DNA from: Paraburkholderia polaris
Lineage (GTDB): Bacteria; Pseudomonadota; Gammaproteobacteria; Burkholderiales; Burkholderiaceae
Direction: 5' to 3'
Assembly: GCF_012927345.1 (NCBI RefSeq)
Contig: NZ_JABBGJ010000015.1
Location: 62,001-126,000 of the forward strand
Length of the DNA: 64,000 nucleotides
The notes below the pieces were generated by a model, which was not told where the DNA came from, did no database searches, and saw only the letters and a program-made list of their open reading frames with translations. The translations under genes and the position numbers were made by a program. Below, in pieces: positions 17,118-25,653 of the stretch (position 1 is the stretch's first letter; each line of letters opens with the position of its first letter).

Positions 17118-20100
17118 ATGCAATCCATCGATGCCTTTGCGGCGCGTCGCGTGCTGCTACGCCCGTTTGTACTGTTTTGTTTTGTGCTGCTCTCGTGGTT
17201 TGTCACGCCGCACGCGCGTGCCGATTGCTTCGCCGACTATGCGTCGAACGGCGCCTACCCGACTAATCCGAGCTGTAGCTTGCTGGCCGCGACTGCGAAC
17301 TTCAAGACCGGTGGCTATGCGTGTGGTGAACCTTTTACGATCGCCGCCTATTGCGGGGGTTCGACCGGCGGTAGCACGACGGAGCCCGTCCAGCCCGACG
17401 AGACCGTGAGCGTCGATGGCGACGATGTGACCGGCAGCCCCGGTGACGCCGGCGGTTGTGGGCCCGACGCATCGGCAGGCTGTGGCAGCGGCACGTCGGG
17501 CGGTGATCCGGTCAGGCTGTACACAGGCCAATTCCATCTGGTCGCACACGACCTGCATGTGGCCGACACGATTGCACTGGATCTGGCCCGGGTCTACCGC
17601 AGCAGCGCGTACGACACATCGGGCAGGCCAATGGCTGGAGCCTTCGGCGTTGGGAGCACGTTCAACTATGACAGCTACCTGGTGGTTGGCGCGGCGGACG
17701 ACAATGGCGTGCGCCAGCGGATCGAGTTGTACCTGCCGAGCGGCATCCGCATTCCGTTCGCCGTGCGCGCCGGCACCAGCACGGTCTGGGACGACCTGAC
17801 GAGCCCGGGCGAATACTACCGCGCGAGCATCGGCAATGCGGATCGCAACGGGACGACCAAAGTCCTCACCCTGCGCGACGGCCGTGTGCTGCGCTTCACC
17901 CTGACTGCGGGAATGTACCGGCTGGGCAGCGTGCAGGATCGCAACGGCAATACGGTGTCGATCGCACGTGATGGCGCTAGCGGTGTCGTCACGAGCGTCA
18001 CGGGCCCGAACGGACGTGCGTTGACGTTTGCTTCGTTTGTGGGCACACGCGGCACGCCGTTGATCTCGCGTGTAACCGACTCGCTGAACCGGCAGCTCAA
18101 CTATGCGTACGACAGCCAGGACCGTCTCATTCAGATGACCGACGCGGATGGCGGCGCGTGGAAATACGGCTGGGATAGCAAGTCGCGACTCGTGAGTGTT
18201 GCCGACCCGGAAGGCAATCTGCAGGTCACCAACACCTATGACGACAGTGACCGCGTCACCGGCCAGACGCTCGCCGACGGCAGTACCTTCGGCTTCTCGT
18301 ATGCAGTGGCGGCTGGCAAGGTCACGCAAGCCGAAGTGACGGACCGGCGTGGCAGCATCCGCCGCGTTGAGTTCGACGGGAGCGGGCGGGTGGTGCGCAA
18401 TACGTATCCCGCCGGCCAGACGATCCAGCAGGTGCAGACGTTTACGCGCGACCCTAATGGTCGCGTGACGAACCTCACGTCGACCGACCGCCAATACGTC
18501 TTCACCTACGACACGAACGGGAATCGCACGAGCGAGGCCGACCAGTACGGCACGCTGGTCACGCGCACCTTCGACAGCTACAGCCTGTTGCTGACGGAAG
18601 CGCAGGCGGGTGATCCGCAGCGAGGCGTGAGAACTGTCTATACATACGATGCGAATGGCAACCTGCTGACCGTAACGGACCGGTCGGGCAATCGCACCAC
18701 GCTGACGAGCGATAGTCAGGGTCGTCCGCTCACGGTGACCGACGCACTGAAGGGCGCGACGCGTTACGCGTACAACGGCGCCGACCTGACAAGCGTCACG
18801 GATCCACTCAACCGCACCACGCAGTACACAACCGACGCTGCCGGCCGCGTGACGGCGGTGCAGGATCCGCTGGGCAACAAGACCCGACGCACGCTCGACG
18901 CGCTGGATCGAACTATAGATATCACCAACGCGTTGGGTGGTGTGATCCGCTTCACGTGGGATGGTGCTGGGCATCTGCTCAGTCAATCGGATCCGAAAGG
19001 CGTGACGACACGCTATACCTACAACGCGATCGGCCGTCCGGTGAGCAAAACCGATCCGCTGGGCCAAAGCGAGACATACACGTGGACACCGGCAGGCCAA
19101 CTGGCAACGCTGACCGACCGCAAGGGGCAGGTTAGAACCTATACCTACGACGCAGCGGGGCGCGCGAAGCAGATCGATTTCCAGCCAGCGGTCCGCGCGG
19201 CGGCTAGCCGGAGCTGGCATTACGGCTGGGACAACACGCTTGATAAGCTTACCGGTATCGATGACTTCGGAGCGAGCCAGCGTGGCAATGCCGATGCGGA
19301 TCAGCACATCGCAACCACGCTCCTCTACTACGACAGCCTCACTGGCAAGCTTACGCGGACTTTCGACTGGCCGACCCTGCAGGGACTCTGGTCATACCGC
19401 TACGCATCCGATACGCGTGAGCTGGCTGGTATCGACATGGACCGGGCGACGGTGGACTACAGCCGCGACGCGGAACATCGCGTCACGCAGATCACGTATC
19501 AGGTGAACGACGAGGCTCCGCGGACCTTCAGCTATGGGTATGACCCGCTGGGCCGGCGCATTCAGGCGACGCTTGCCAACGGCATCACGGCGACCTACGC
19601 GTGGGATGCGGCAAGCCAGCTGACCGGCGTGACGTACAGAAGCGCCGACGGCAGTGTGTTGGGCGATCTGACATACGGGTACGACCTGGCAGGGCGGCGC
19701 ACGAAGTCGAGTGGCAGTCTCGCGAAGGTCGATCTGCCGCAAGCAGTGAGCGACGCGCAATACAACGCGGCGAACCAGCTCATGCGTTGGGCAGGCAAGG
19801 CACTCGTATACGACCTCAACGGCAATCTGGCTAACGATGGCGTGAGCCAGTACAGCTGGAACGAACAGGGATTGCTGGGTCAGATAAACGGCGGCGTGAC
19901 GGCAAGTTTCAGCTATGACGTGTTTAACCGACGCAAGGACCGCACGGTCAACGGTCGGCGTATGCAGACCGTCTGGATCGGCGACGAACTGAACTTCATG
20001 GTGCCTGATGGGGACTGGTCACAACGTATCCGCGTCTTCTCGCCGTATCCGGAAAGTGGGCTGGATGAATTGACGTTCCGACGTATTGGAGACGACGCGA

Positions 20101-20801
20101 GTCAGGACCGGTATGTTCTGCGCGATGCGAACAACAATGTGATTGCGCTGACGGATGCGAATCAGCAGAGCCAGACGCAGTACGGCTACGAGCCATACGG
20201 CAAGGCGACGCAAGCCGGTGCGGCAGATCCGAACCCGCAGCAGTACACGGGGCGGGAGAATGATGGGACGGGGCTGTATTACTATCGGAGTCGGTACTAC
20301 AGTCCGAGCACAGCACGATTCATCAGCGAAGACCCCATAGGTTGGGCGAGTGGGCAGACGAATGCGTATGCTTACGTCAACGGCAATCCGGTTTCGTACA
20401 GTGATCCTTCGGGCCTGCAGGTACCGTTCCCATACACGCCGGTCCCACCGCCGCCGGGCGCAGGGTCAAACACACCGTCCTGGGTTTCTCCGCCGTGGGG
20501 TGCTCAGGGGGCTAGCGACTGGATCAGGGATACCGTTGGCGGGATATTTTCAAACGGTGACGCCGATGATCCTGTTGTCTATCCGAACAATCCGGATAAA
20601 GCTGACGATGGTGTATTCACGCCAATTAACGGAACTCCTGGAAAGCAATGTAACGATGGCTCAGTTTGGGAGCGCGATAAGTCTGGTCATGGCAATCGCG
20701 ATGGTGATGGCAGTCAATGGAAGCGCTGGCCAGACAGGAAGTCATGGGAAAAGGGCCGCACTCCCCAGAGCATCTGGCCCGATGGACGCATTCGGAAATA
20801 G
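17118..20801 (+). CDS. secreted Rhs/YD-repeat polymorphic toxin
   Basis: A 1227-aa RHS-family protein. It has an N-terminal signal peptide (LFCFVLLSWFVTPHARA), a Cys-rich segment, then the DUF6531-type module around GDPVRLYTGQFHLVAHDLHV. More than fifteen YD repeats of the GYDxxGRxT type follow, and the Rhs core ends near residue 1099 with GLYYYRSRYYSP and AYVNGNPVSYSDPSGL. The remaining ~128 residues are a variable tip (Pro-rich linker, then GKQCNDGSVWERDK and RKSWEKGRTPQSIWPDG) that should be the toxin. I do not recognise its fold. No PAAR domain is visible, so export is Sec-type rather than through a T6SS spike (inference). The putative immunity gene follows after 16 bp. Confidence 0.9.
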   Translation: MQSIDAFAARRVLLRPFVLFCFVLLSWFVTPHARADCFADYASNGAYPTNPSCSLLAATANFKTGGYACGEPFTIAAYCGGSTGGSTTEPVQPDETVSVDGDDVTGSPGDAGGCGPDASAGCGSGTSGGDPVRLYTGQFHLVAHDLHVADTIALDLARVYRSSAYDTSGRPMAGAFGVGSTFNYDSYLVVGAADDNGVRQRIELYLPSGIRIPFAVRAGTSTVWDDLTSPGEYYRASIGNADRNGTTKVLTLRDGRVLRFTLTAGMYRLGSVQDRNGNTVSIARDGASGVVTSVTGPNGRALTFASFVGTRGTPLISRVTDSLNRQLNYAYDSQDRLIQMTDADGGAWKYGWDSKSRLVSVADPEGNLQVTNTYDDSDRVTGQTLADGSTFGFSYAVAAGKVTQAEVTDRRGSIRRVEFDGSGRVVRNTYPAGQTIQQVQTFTRDPNGRVTNLTSTDRQYVFTYDTNGNRTSEADQYGTLVTRTFDSYSLLLTEAQAGDPQRGVRTVYTYDANGNLLTVTDRSGNRTTLTSDSQGRPLTVTDALKGATRYAYNGADLTSVTDPLNRTTQYTTDAAGRVTAVQDPLGNKTRRTLDALDRTIDITNALGGVIRFTWDGAGHLLSQSDPKGVTTRYTYNAIGRPVSKTDPLGQSETYTWTPAGQLATLTDRKGQVRTYTYDAAGRAKQIDFQPAVRAAASRSWHYGWDNTLDKLTGIDDFGASQRGNADADQHIATTLLYYDSLTGKLTRTFDWPTLQGLWSYRYASDTRELAGIDMDRATVDYSRDAEHRVTQITYQVNDEAPRTFSYGYDPLGRRIQATLANGITATYAWDAASQLTGVTYRSADGSVLGDLTYGYDLAGRRTKSSGSLAKVDLPQAVSDAQYNAANQLMRWAGKALVYDLNGNLANDGVSQYSWNEQGLLGQINGGVTASFSYDVFNRRKDRTVNGRRMQTVWIGDELNFMVPDGDWSQRIRVFSPYPESGLDELTFRRIGDDASQDRYVLRDANNNVIALTDANQQSQTQYGYEPYGKATQAGAADPNPQQYTGRENDGTGLYYYRSRYYSPSTARFISEDPIGWASGQTNAYAYVNGNPVSYSDPSGLQVPFPYTPVPPPPGAGSNTPSWVSPPWGAQGASDWIRDTVGGIFSNGDADDPVVYPNNPDKADDGVFTPINGTPGKQCNDGSVWERDKSGHGNRDGDGSQWKRWPDRKSWEKGRTPQSIWPDGRIRK

Positions 20802-20817
20802 TGAGCAAAGGGAAGCT

Positions 20818-21213
20818 ATGTCGCTCAAGTTCAACGATCTACTGGCCAAAGCTTTAGCTGAATGGCCCCCGGAAATCGACTTCAAGCCTTTGTTGAGGAT
20901 TGACCCGACATCGAAGAGATACTCTGTTAGTGGACTCGGAGAAATGGCCGATGAGATCGGGGATCGATATATTGGATCCACCGAAGAAATTTTCATGCGA
21001 AATTTACATTGGGTGATCTTCGAGGTGCTGCGCGATGTAGCCGCCAACGTCACAAGGGTCAAGACAAGTGATTTGAGCCCGGATGCTGTCCGGAGCGGAT
21101 TTGAAAGGAATCTGAAGAGGTGCATGGAAATGCCGGACTTGGGATATCCACCCGCCGCTATCGAACTGGGTAGGCGTTACTTTGCTGAGAACGGGGGCGG
21201 CGGCACAGAATAG
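20818..21213 (+). CDS. putative immunity protein for the Rhs toxin
   Basis: A 131-aa cytosolic, mostly helical protein beginning MSLKFNDLLAKALAEWPPE, with no signal peptide. The ATG at 20818 follows a good AGGGAAG ribosome site; the open frame continues upstream but within the Rhs tip. The assignment is by position, immediately after the variable toxin tip of an Rhs gene, where cognate immunity genes lie. No family recognised. The AT content is higher than in neighbouring housekeeping genes, consistent with a module that moves with the toxin tip. Confidence 0.65.
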   Translation: MSLKFNDLLAKALAEWPPEIDFKPLLRIDPTSKRYSVSGLGEMADEIGDRYIGSTEEIFMRNLHWVIFEVLRDVAANVTRVKTSDLSPDAVRSGFERNLKRCMEMPDLGYPPAAIELGRRYFAENGGGGTE

Positions 21214-21227
21214 TCCCTTATGGAGTC

Positions 21228-21267
21228 AGCCAAACGAAAGGCCGCGAGAGCGGCTTTGCGTTTGGCT
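21228..21267. other. 40-bp nested hairpin between toxin modules
   Basis: AGCCAAACG at 21228-21236 pairs with CGTTTGGCT at 21259-21267. Inside it a second stem (AAAGGCCGC with GCGGCTTT, one bulge) closes a GAGA loop. It lies between the immunity gene and the orphan Rhs tip. There is no long T tail, so it may be a weak terminator or a structural relic. Confidence 0.45.
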
Positions 21268-21391
21268 AGCCTTGATTGGTTGGAGTAACTAGCTCGCGCT
21301 TGTCTTGACCAATCGAACATAGGTACGCACAACAATTGCAGCTACGACGTGAGGGCCCAATTGCAAACGGTTGAGTGGTGCTGCAGTACCG

Positions 21392-21757
21392 ATGTACTAC
21401 TATCGGAGTCGGTACTACAGTCCGCAGACTGGTAGGTTTATCAGTGAAGATCCGATCGGCTGGGCGAGTGGGCAGACGAATGCGTATGCTTATGTCAACG
21501 GGAATCCGGTGCAGTTCACGGACCCTACCGGTGAAGCTAGCATTACCTTCGGCCATGGAGCACGACATCTTGCCGATACGGGGCTTTCGGCACAGTGTGT
21601 TGAAGGTGCGATATCTGCGCAGGTACAGCCACTGCTACCGCAAACCAGCATCGGCGCTGGCTTTTGGGGAACGGTAGTTGTTGACGGTACGAGAATCCAG
21701 TATCGAGGGATGCCTATCAACGGCGGCGTACATATAGGAACATATTTCCCATGGTGA
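21392..21757 (+). pseudogene. orphan Rhs tip (core end plus alternative C-terminal toxin)
   Basis: The frame encodes the last ~45 residues of an Rhs core (MYYYRSRYYSPQTGRFISED, then AYVNGNPVQFTDPTGEA) followed by a different C-terminal domain. It shares about 130 bp of near-identical sequence with the main Rhs gene (20281 onward matches 21399 onward). The new tip has HGARHLADTG, GFWGTVVVDGTRIQYRG and GTYFPW, a spacing of His, Trp, Arg and Thr reminiscent of small RNase toxins of the BECR group (weak inference). There is no promoter or signal peptide, so it is a silent cassette needing recombination into the Rhs gene to be expressed. Its stop overlaps the next gene. Confidence 0.8.
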
Positions 21758-22119
21758 CTCCTGGCTATCGAGAGCCTACAACGCACGAGCGAGAACTGAT
21801 GGATTTACTCGTTGCTCCCGATTTCCCGGGGGTAGAGGAGATCCGGGAGCAGCTAGGGTCGTGCAATGTGCGCGAGATCGATGATGAAGGTAGCCTTGGT
21901 TTGCAGATAAAAAACGCTGTAACGGCGTCGGTTATTGCCAGGGTGCCGGTTGAACTATATGCACCGGATACAGATGGTTTCGACGTGCATGTTCTGCTGC
22001 ATGTGATCGACGGGATATGCCAGGAGATCGAAATTTATAAGGACACTCCCGGACCTATAAGGAAACTGCCAGAGAGATGGAATTACTTTGTGCCATCGTC
22101 TGGCGGGTCGAATCCTTGA
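21751..22119 (+). CDS. putative immunity protein of the orphan Rhs tip (DUF6984-like)
   Basis: A 122-aa cytosolic protein whose ATG overlaps the orphan toxin frame by 7 nt. The pattern THERELMDLLVAPDFPGVEEI, then REIDDEGSLGLQIKN and DGFDVHVLLHVIDG, followed by EIEIYKD, matches my recollection of DUF6984, a family often found next to toxins. Coupling to the toxin tip supports an immunity role. A strong terminator follows 18 bp after the stop. The family name is from memory and should be treated as provisional. Confidence 0.65.
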   Translation: MVTPGYREPTTHERELMDLLVAPDFPGVEEIREQLGSCNVREIDDEGSLGLQIKNAVTASVIARVPVELYAPDTDGFDVHVLLHVIDGICQEIEIYKDTPGPIRKLPERWNYFVPSSGGSNP

Positions 22120-22137
22120 AATTGCCTGATGCATCAC

Positions 22138-22172
22138 AGAAGGGGCCGCATTCGCGGCCCCTTCTGTATTTA
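22138..22172 (+). terminator. rho-independent terminator after the toxin/immunity modules
   Basis: A perfect 12-bp stem, AGAAGGGGCCGC (22138-22149) with GCGGCCCCTTCT (22154-22165), closes an ATTC loop and is followed by GTATTTA. It can also serve the minus-strand symE-like gene that ends at 22170. Confidence 0.85.
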
Positions 22173-22402
22173 AAGCGGCGTAATGATGAGCTTCTGGTGT
22201 TCGACGGTGATACGCACGCGCTGTCCGGGTTCAAAGCCGGCGGTCTCGATCCATCGTCCGGAGAGCTTCATCCACGGGAAGGTGGCCGGCTCCTTGCGCA
22301 TATGGAAGGGCAGGCGTGCCGGTTTCTGATAGCGCCAGGATTCCTGGATGGTGACAGACCGTTCGGCGACGGGCGGACGTGTTTTCGATTGGCATCAGCC
22401 AT
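22170..22402 (-). pseudogene. frameshifted symE-like toxin gene
   Basis: From an ATG at 22402, preceded by a strong GAGGAGGTGATC ribosome site, the frame gives MADANRKHVRPSP and then loses similarity. One frame over, starting with ERSVTIQESWRYQKPARLPF and continuing with FPWMKLSGRWIETAGF and GQRVRITVEHQKLIITPL, is a SymE-like AbrB-fold toxin ending at 22170. Inserting one base near codon 13 restores a single 77-residue reading frame. So the gene is intact except for a 1-nt deletion (or a sequencing error). SymE proteins are small RNA-targeting toxins controlled by antisense RNA in E. coli. Confidence 0.75.
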
Positions 22403-22431
22403 GATCACCTCCTCGTGTGAGCTGGTGGTGG

Positions 22432-22704
22432 TCAGCGGGTCGTATGGGTTGCCGCCCATGCGGCCCGCGCTTTTACTGCGTAACTTCTCCTTCCTGCTTC
22501 TACCGGCTTGCGCCGGAGCCGCGCCGTGCGGCTGTCTTCTTGGCTGCTGGTGCCGGCCTTTGCTGAATCCCACCGCCTCGTCTGGTACTTGATGATAAGG
22601 CTCTCGACGACTTCCCTGATGACGGCGCGCTCGTCGTCCGAGAGCTGCTGGACGGCCTCGAACTGCAGGGCGAGGTCATCAGAAGGCATATAAAGCGACG
22701 CCAC
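22432..22704 (-). pseudogene. C-terminal remnant of an XRE-family regulator
   Basis: The segment DDLALQFEAVQQLSDDERAVI followed by VVESLIIKYQTRRW is the C-terminal dimerisation tail found after the HTH of many small XRE regulators of Burkholderiales. The HTH itself is missing; directly upstream on this strand the sequence turns into the Hsp70 remnant in another frame. After RRW the frame runs on into unrelated residues. It is interpreted as a deletion scar rather than a functional gene. Confidence 0.6.
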
Positions 22705-22705
22705 G

Positions 22706-23252
22706 ATGTAAGCCCGTTTTGCGTGAGCAGACGCTTCGCACGTTCGGCCTGCTGATGCAGACGCTGTGCGGTAATCGGCGTGAGCGAATCGACTCGAAAG
22801 CTATTGCGCTGGTGGAACAATTCGATGAGCCCCTCTGTGAAATCTTCGTCACGGAGAAAGTTGTCGCCCGTGTTGGCGCGCACTTCCATCACGCCTTCGA
22901 AGAAGTCGAGCACCGAGACATCGAACGTGCCGCCGCCCAGATCGAAGATCAGGAACTTGCGTTCGCTGTCGCGCTGAGGCACGCCGTACGCGAGCGAGGC
23001 CGCGGTCGGTTTGTTGACGAGGTGCGGCACATTGAGCCCGGCCAGTTCGCTGGCGATGCGCGTGGCTTTGCGTTGCGCGTCTCTGAAATAGGCGGGCACG
23101 GCGATCACGGCGTCGCGTACCGTTTCGCCGAAAAAAGCCTCGGCATCGGCTTTCAACGATTTGAGCACCAGCGAAGACAGCTCCTTCGGACGCAGTGTCT
23201 GCACGCCAACCGACACGTTGCGATTCGCGCACATGTAGCGTTTGAAGTTGGT
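22706..23252 (-). pseudogene. Hsp70 (HscC/DnaK-like) gene remnant
   Basis: About 180 residues of an Hsp70 ATPase domain remain: FKRYM, SSLVLKSLKADAEAFFGETV, DAVIAVPAYFRDAQRKAT, NKPTAASLAYG, the phosphate-2 motif IFDLGGGTFDVSVLD and the following TGDNFLRDEDF. The phosphate-1 motif (DLGTTNS type), the rest of the nucleotide-binding domain and the whole substrate-binding domain are absent. Its 3-prime end joins the XRE remnant. Several family-invariant residues are altered (FNDAQR to FRDAQR, NEPTAA to NKPTAA, GGEDF to RDEDF), as expected for decay. Confidence 0.75.
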
Positions 23253-23519
23253 TTTGCGCCCCTCCTTGAGGAGATCGCCCAAGGTCGCGCGGGAGCGGGG
23301 TGGTGCTCCGTCCAATGGCGATAGCGGCGGCTGCATGCAAACTTGAGCCTCGAGGGGAGCGGCTGCGGTGAGAGTCGGTGCGAGCAATGCAGTACGCATG
23401 CCGGCTGGATGGACCTTCGGGCATGCATATGCGATGCCTGGCCGCGCAAGGATGGCGGCGCGAAGAGGAGATGTAAAGCGGGGGATGCAAAGCCCGGTAG
23501 GCGGGCCTGCTGCGCGATA

Positions 23520-23981
23520 TCACAACGCCTTGCGATACACCACGAAGCCGGAGCGTTCCGCGACCTTGTCGTACAGCTTCATCGCAGTGTGATTCGTCTC
23601 ATGCGTCTGCCAGTAGACCCGCTGCAAACCGTCAGCCTTGGCTCGCGCATACACTGCTTCGATCAGTGCACGGCCGACCCCTTTGCCGCGCTCCGCTTCC
23701 AGCGTGTACAGATCTTGCAGATAGCAGGTCGGCGCCACCATGGTGGTGTGACGGTGATACAGGAAGTGCACGAGGCCCAGCAACTGGCCGTTGCGTTCGG
23801 CGACCATCGCGTGCATGGGTTCATAGCCGTCGAAGAAACGGCCCCATGTGACCTGCGTGATTTCGCGCGGCAATGCCGTTTCGCCCGAGCGGCCGTAGAA
23901 CGCGTTATAGGCGTCCCACAGCGGCAGCCAGGCGTCGAAGTCGGCGGCCGTGACGGGGCGGATTTGAATCGCGTCGGACAT
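23520..23981 (-). CDS. GNAT-family N-acetyltransferase
   Basis: A 153-aa acyl-CoA-dependent acetyltransferase. The N terminus is IQIRPVTAADFDAWLPLWDA; the acetyl-CoA loop is seen as EAERGKGVGRALIEAV (the Q/RxxGxG/A motif), and the C-terminal part has QTHETNHTAMKLYDKVAER. Length and domain layout are complete. It is divergent from the MocR regulator at 24102, so it could be one of that regulator's targets (inference). Acceptor substrate unknown. Confidence 0.88.
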   Translation of the reverse strand: MSDAIQIRPVTAADFDAWLPLWDAYNAFYGRSGETALPREITQVTWGRFFDGYEPMHAMVAERNGQLLGLVHFLYHRHTTMVAPTCYLQDLYTLEAERGKGVGRALIEAVYARAKADGLQRVYWQTHETNHTAMKLYDKVAERSGFVVYRKAL

Positions 23982-24048
23982 GGGTGTGGCTCCTTGTATG
24001 GTTATGGTTGCGGGCGAGTGGCGGCCCCAGAACCGTCAGCATAAGGAA

Positions 24049-24100
24049 TTTGTGGCACCATTGTTAGCTCCACAAAACGACCAGAATTTGGAGCCACAAA
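24049..24100. promoter_or_regulatory. repeated CCACAAA boxes before the MocR gene
   Basis: CCACAAA occurs at 24070-24076 and 24094-24100 (direct, 24 bp apart), and its complement TTTGTGG at 24049-24055, all within the gap between the GNAT and MocR genes. Such paired direct boxes are typical of autoregulated MocR/PdxR-type regulators. Assignment is by position. Confidence 0.45.
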
Positions 24101-24101
24101 T

Positions 24102-25622
24102 TTGGACTATGGCCTGTTGATGTCGAACGTCGAGCGCGCAATGGGTGGGCGCAAGCTCACGCAGCAGGACTTGCTCTACGAGAGTTTGCGCCGCGCGATT
24201 CTCGATGGCGATATCAGGCACGGCAGCCGTCTTGTTGCTACGCGAGCGCTCGCCGAACAGTTGGGCATTGCGCGCAACTCGGTGCTGTACGCCTACGAAC
24301 GGCTTACCGAAGAAGGCTTCATCACGGCGAGCCGGCATGGTTCCATCGTCAGTATGGTAAGCGGTTCAGCTGCTTCGATCTCCGCAGCAAGCGGCAGCGT
24401 GCCGACGACTGAAAACCGCCTGTCGCGCCGCGTCGCCGATCTGCCGCGCGAGCGCACGAGTCCCGACGACCCCACGCCGTTTCGTCCCGGCGTGCCCGCG
24501 CTCGACGAATTCCCGCTCGCGCAATGGCGTGCTTCAATGGAACGCGCATGGCGCTCGGTCGAGCCGGGCGAGCTCGGTTACGGCAACAACGCCGGGCACC
24601 CCGCATTGCGCCGCTCGATTGCGGAATACGTGCGCGTGTCGCGCGGCGTGCGATGTTCAGCGGAGCAGGTGTTCATCACATCCGGCACGCAGGCGAGTCT
24701 CGATCTATGCGCCTGCATGCTGGCCGACCCCGGCGACAGCGTCTGGGTCGAGGACCCGGGTTATCACGGCGCAAAGGCTGCGTTTCAGGCCGCAGGTTTG
24801 CAACTGGTGCCGATTCCCGTCGACGCTGCCGGCATGGCGCCGACGCCCGATCATTGGGAACAGACGCCACCGCGCCTGATGTACATTACGCCCTCGCATC
24901 AATATCCGCTCGGCAGTGTGCTGAGCCTCGAGCGGCGCTGGTCGATCATTGAGAACGCGGTGGCGCGCGGCGCGTGGATCATCGAGGACGACTATGACAG
25001 TGAACTGCGCCACAGCGGTCCGCCATTGCCGTCGATCCAGGGACTCGCGGCCGATACGCCGGTAATTTACCTCGGCACCTTCAGCAAGACGATGTTCCCG
25101 GCGCTGCGCATGGGCTTCATGGTCGTGCCGGCGCACCTCGTCGCCGATATCGACGAGGCGCTCAGCGAGATCGCACGGCAAGGACGCGTGGCGGAACAGA
25201 TCGCGTTGGCGGATTTCATCGACAGTGGGAAATATGCGCGGCATTTACGGCGCATGCGGCGACTGTATCAGCAGCGCCGCGCCGCGCTGGTGAGCGCGAT
25301 CGAGCGGCACATGGGCGACCTGGTCACGGTCTCGTCCGATGGCGGCGGCATGCATCTGACGATGCGGCTCGATGTGCCACTGCGCGACCAGGATGTGAGC
25401 GCAGTGACGCGCGAGCACGGTTTGCGTATCGCTGCGCTCAGTGCGTTTTGTCAGCCGCCTGCTCAAGACGCCGCGCGCTATAACGGTTTCATGCTTGGCT
25501 ACGCGGGCGTCAAGCCGCACGAAGCAGACGCGCTGGTGGCGCGACTTGCCGCCGTGGTGCGTGGGCTAGCCGTCCCGCTGCGTGATAAACAAAGCGCTGG
25601 CGTCTGTCATCTTCGCGCTTGA
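24102..25622 (+). CDS. MocR-family regulator (GntR HTH fused to aminotransferase fold)
   Basis: A 506-aa PLP-binding transcription factor. Residues ~18-85 form a GntR winged HTH (LYESLRRAILDGDIRHGSRL, LAEQLGIARNSVLYAYERL). A linker is followed by a fold-type I aminotransferase domain with TSGTQASLDLCA, IIEDDYDSELR and the PLP-lysine region YLGTFSKTMFPALR. The TTG at 24102 gives the N terminus MDYGLLMS, typical of MocR proteins; ATG 24120 is the alternative start. It is divergent from a GNAT gene and convergent with an FAD oxidase gene. Target genes are not evident. Confidence 0.9.
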   Translation: MDYGLLMSNVERAMGGRKLTQQDLLYESLRRAILDGDIRHGSRLVATRALAEQLGIARNSVLYAYERLTEEGFITASRHGSIVSMVSGSAASISAASGSVPTTENRLSRRVADLPRERTSPDDPTPFRPGVPALDEFPLAQWRASMERAWRSVEPGELGYGNNAGHPALRRSIAEYVRVSRGVRCSAEQVFITSGTQASLDLCACMLADPGDSVWVEDPGYHGAKAAFQAAGLQLVPIPVDAAGMAPTPDHWEQTPPRLMYITPSHQYPLGSVLSLERRWSIIENAVARGAWIIEDDYDSELRHSGPPLPSIQGLAADTPVIYLGTFSKTMFPALRMGFMVVPAHLVADIDEALSEIARQGRVAEQIALADFIDSGKYARHLRRMRRLYQQRRAALVSAIERHMGDLVTVSSDGGGMHLTMRLDVPLRDQDVSAVTREHGLRIAALSAFCQPPAQDAARYNGFMLGYAGVKPHEADALVARLAAVVRGLAVPLRDKQSAGVCHLRA

Positions 25623-25653
25623 ATAGACGCACCTTTGTCATAACGAAAGCGAG

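Noticed and set aside
17157..19307. 716-codon open frame on the minus strand
   Set aside because: Lies opposite the Rhs gene, whose YD repeats keep the other strand open; no family character.
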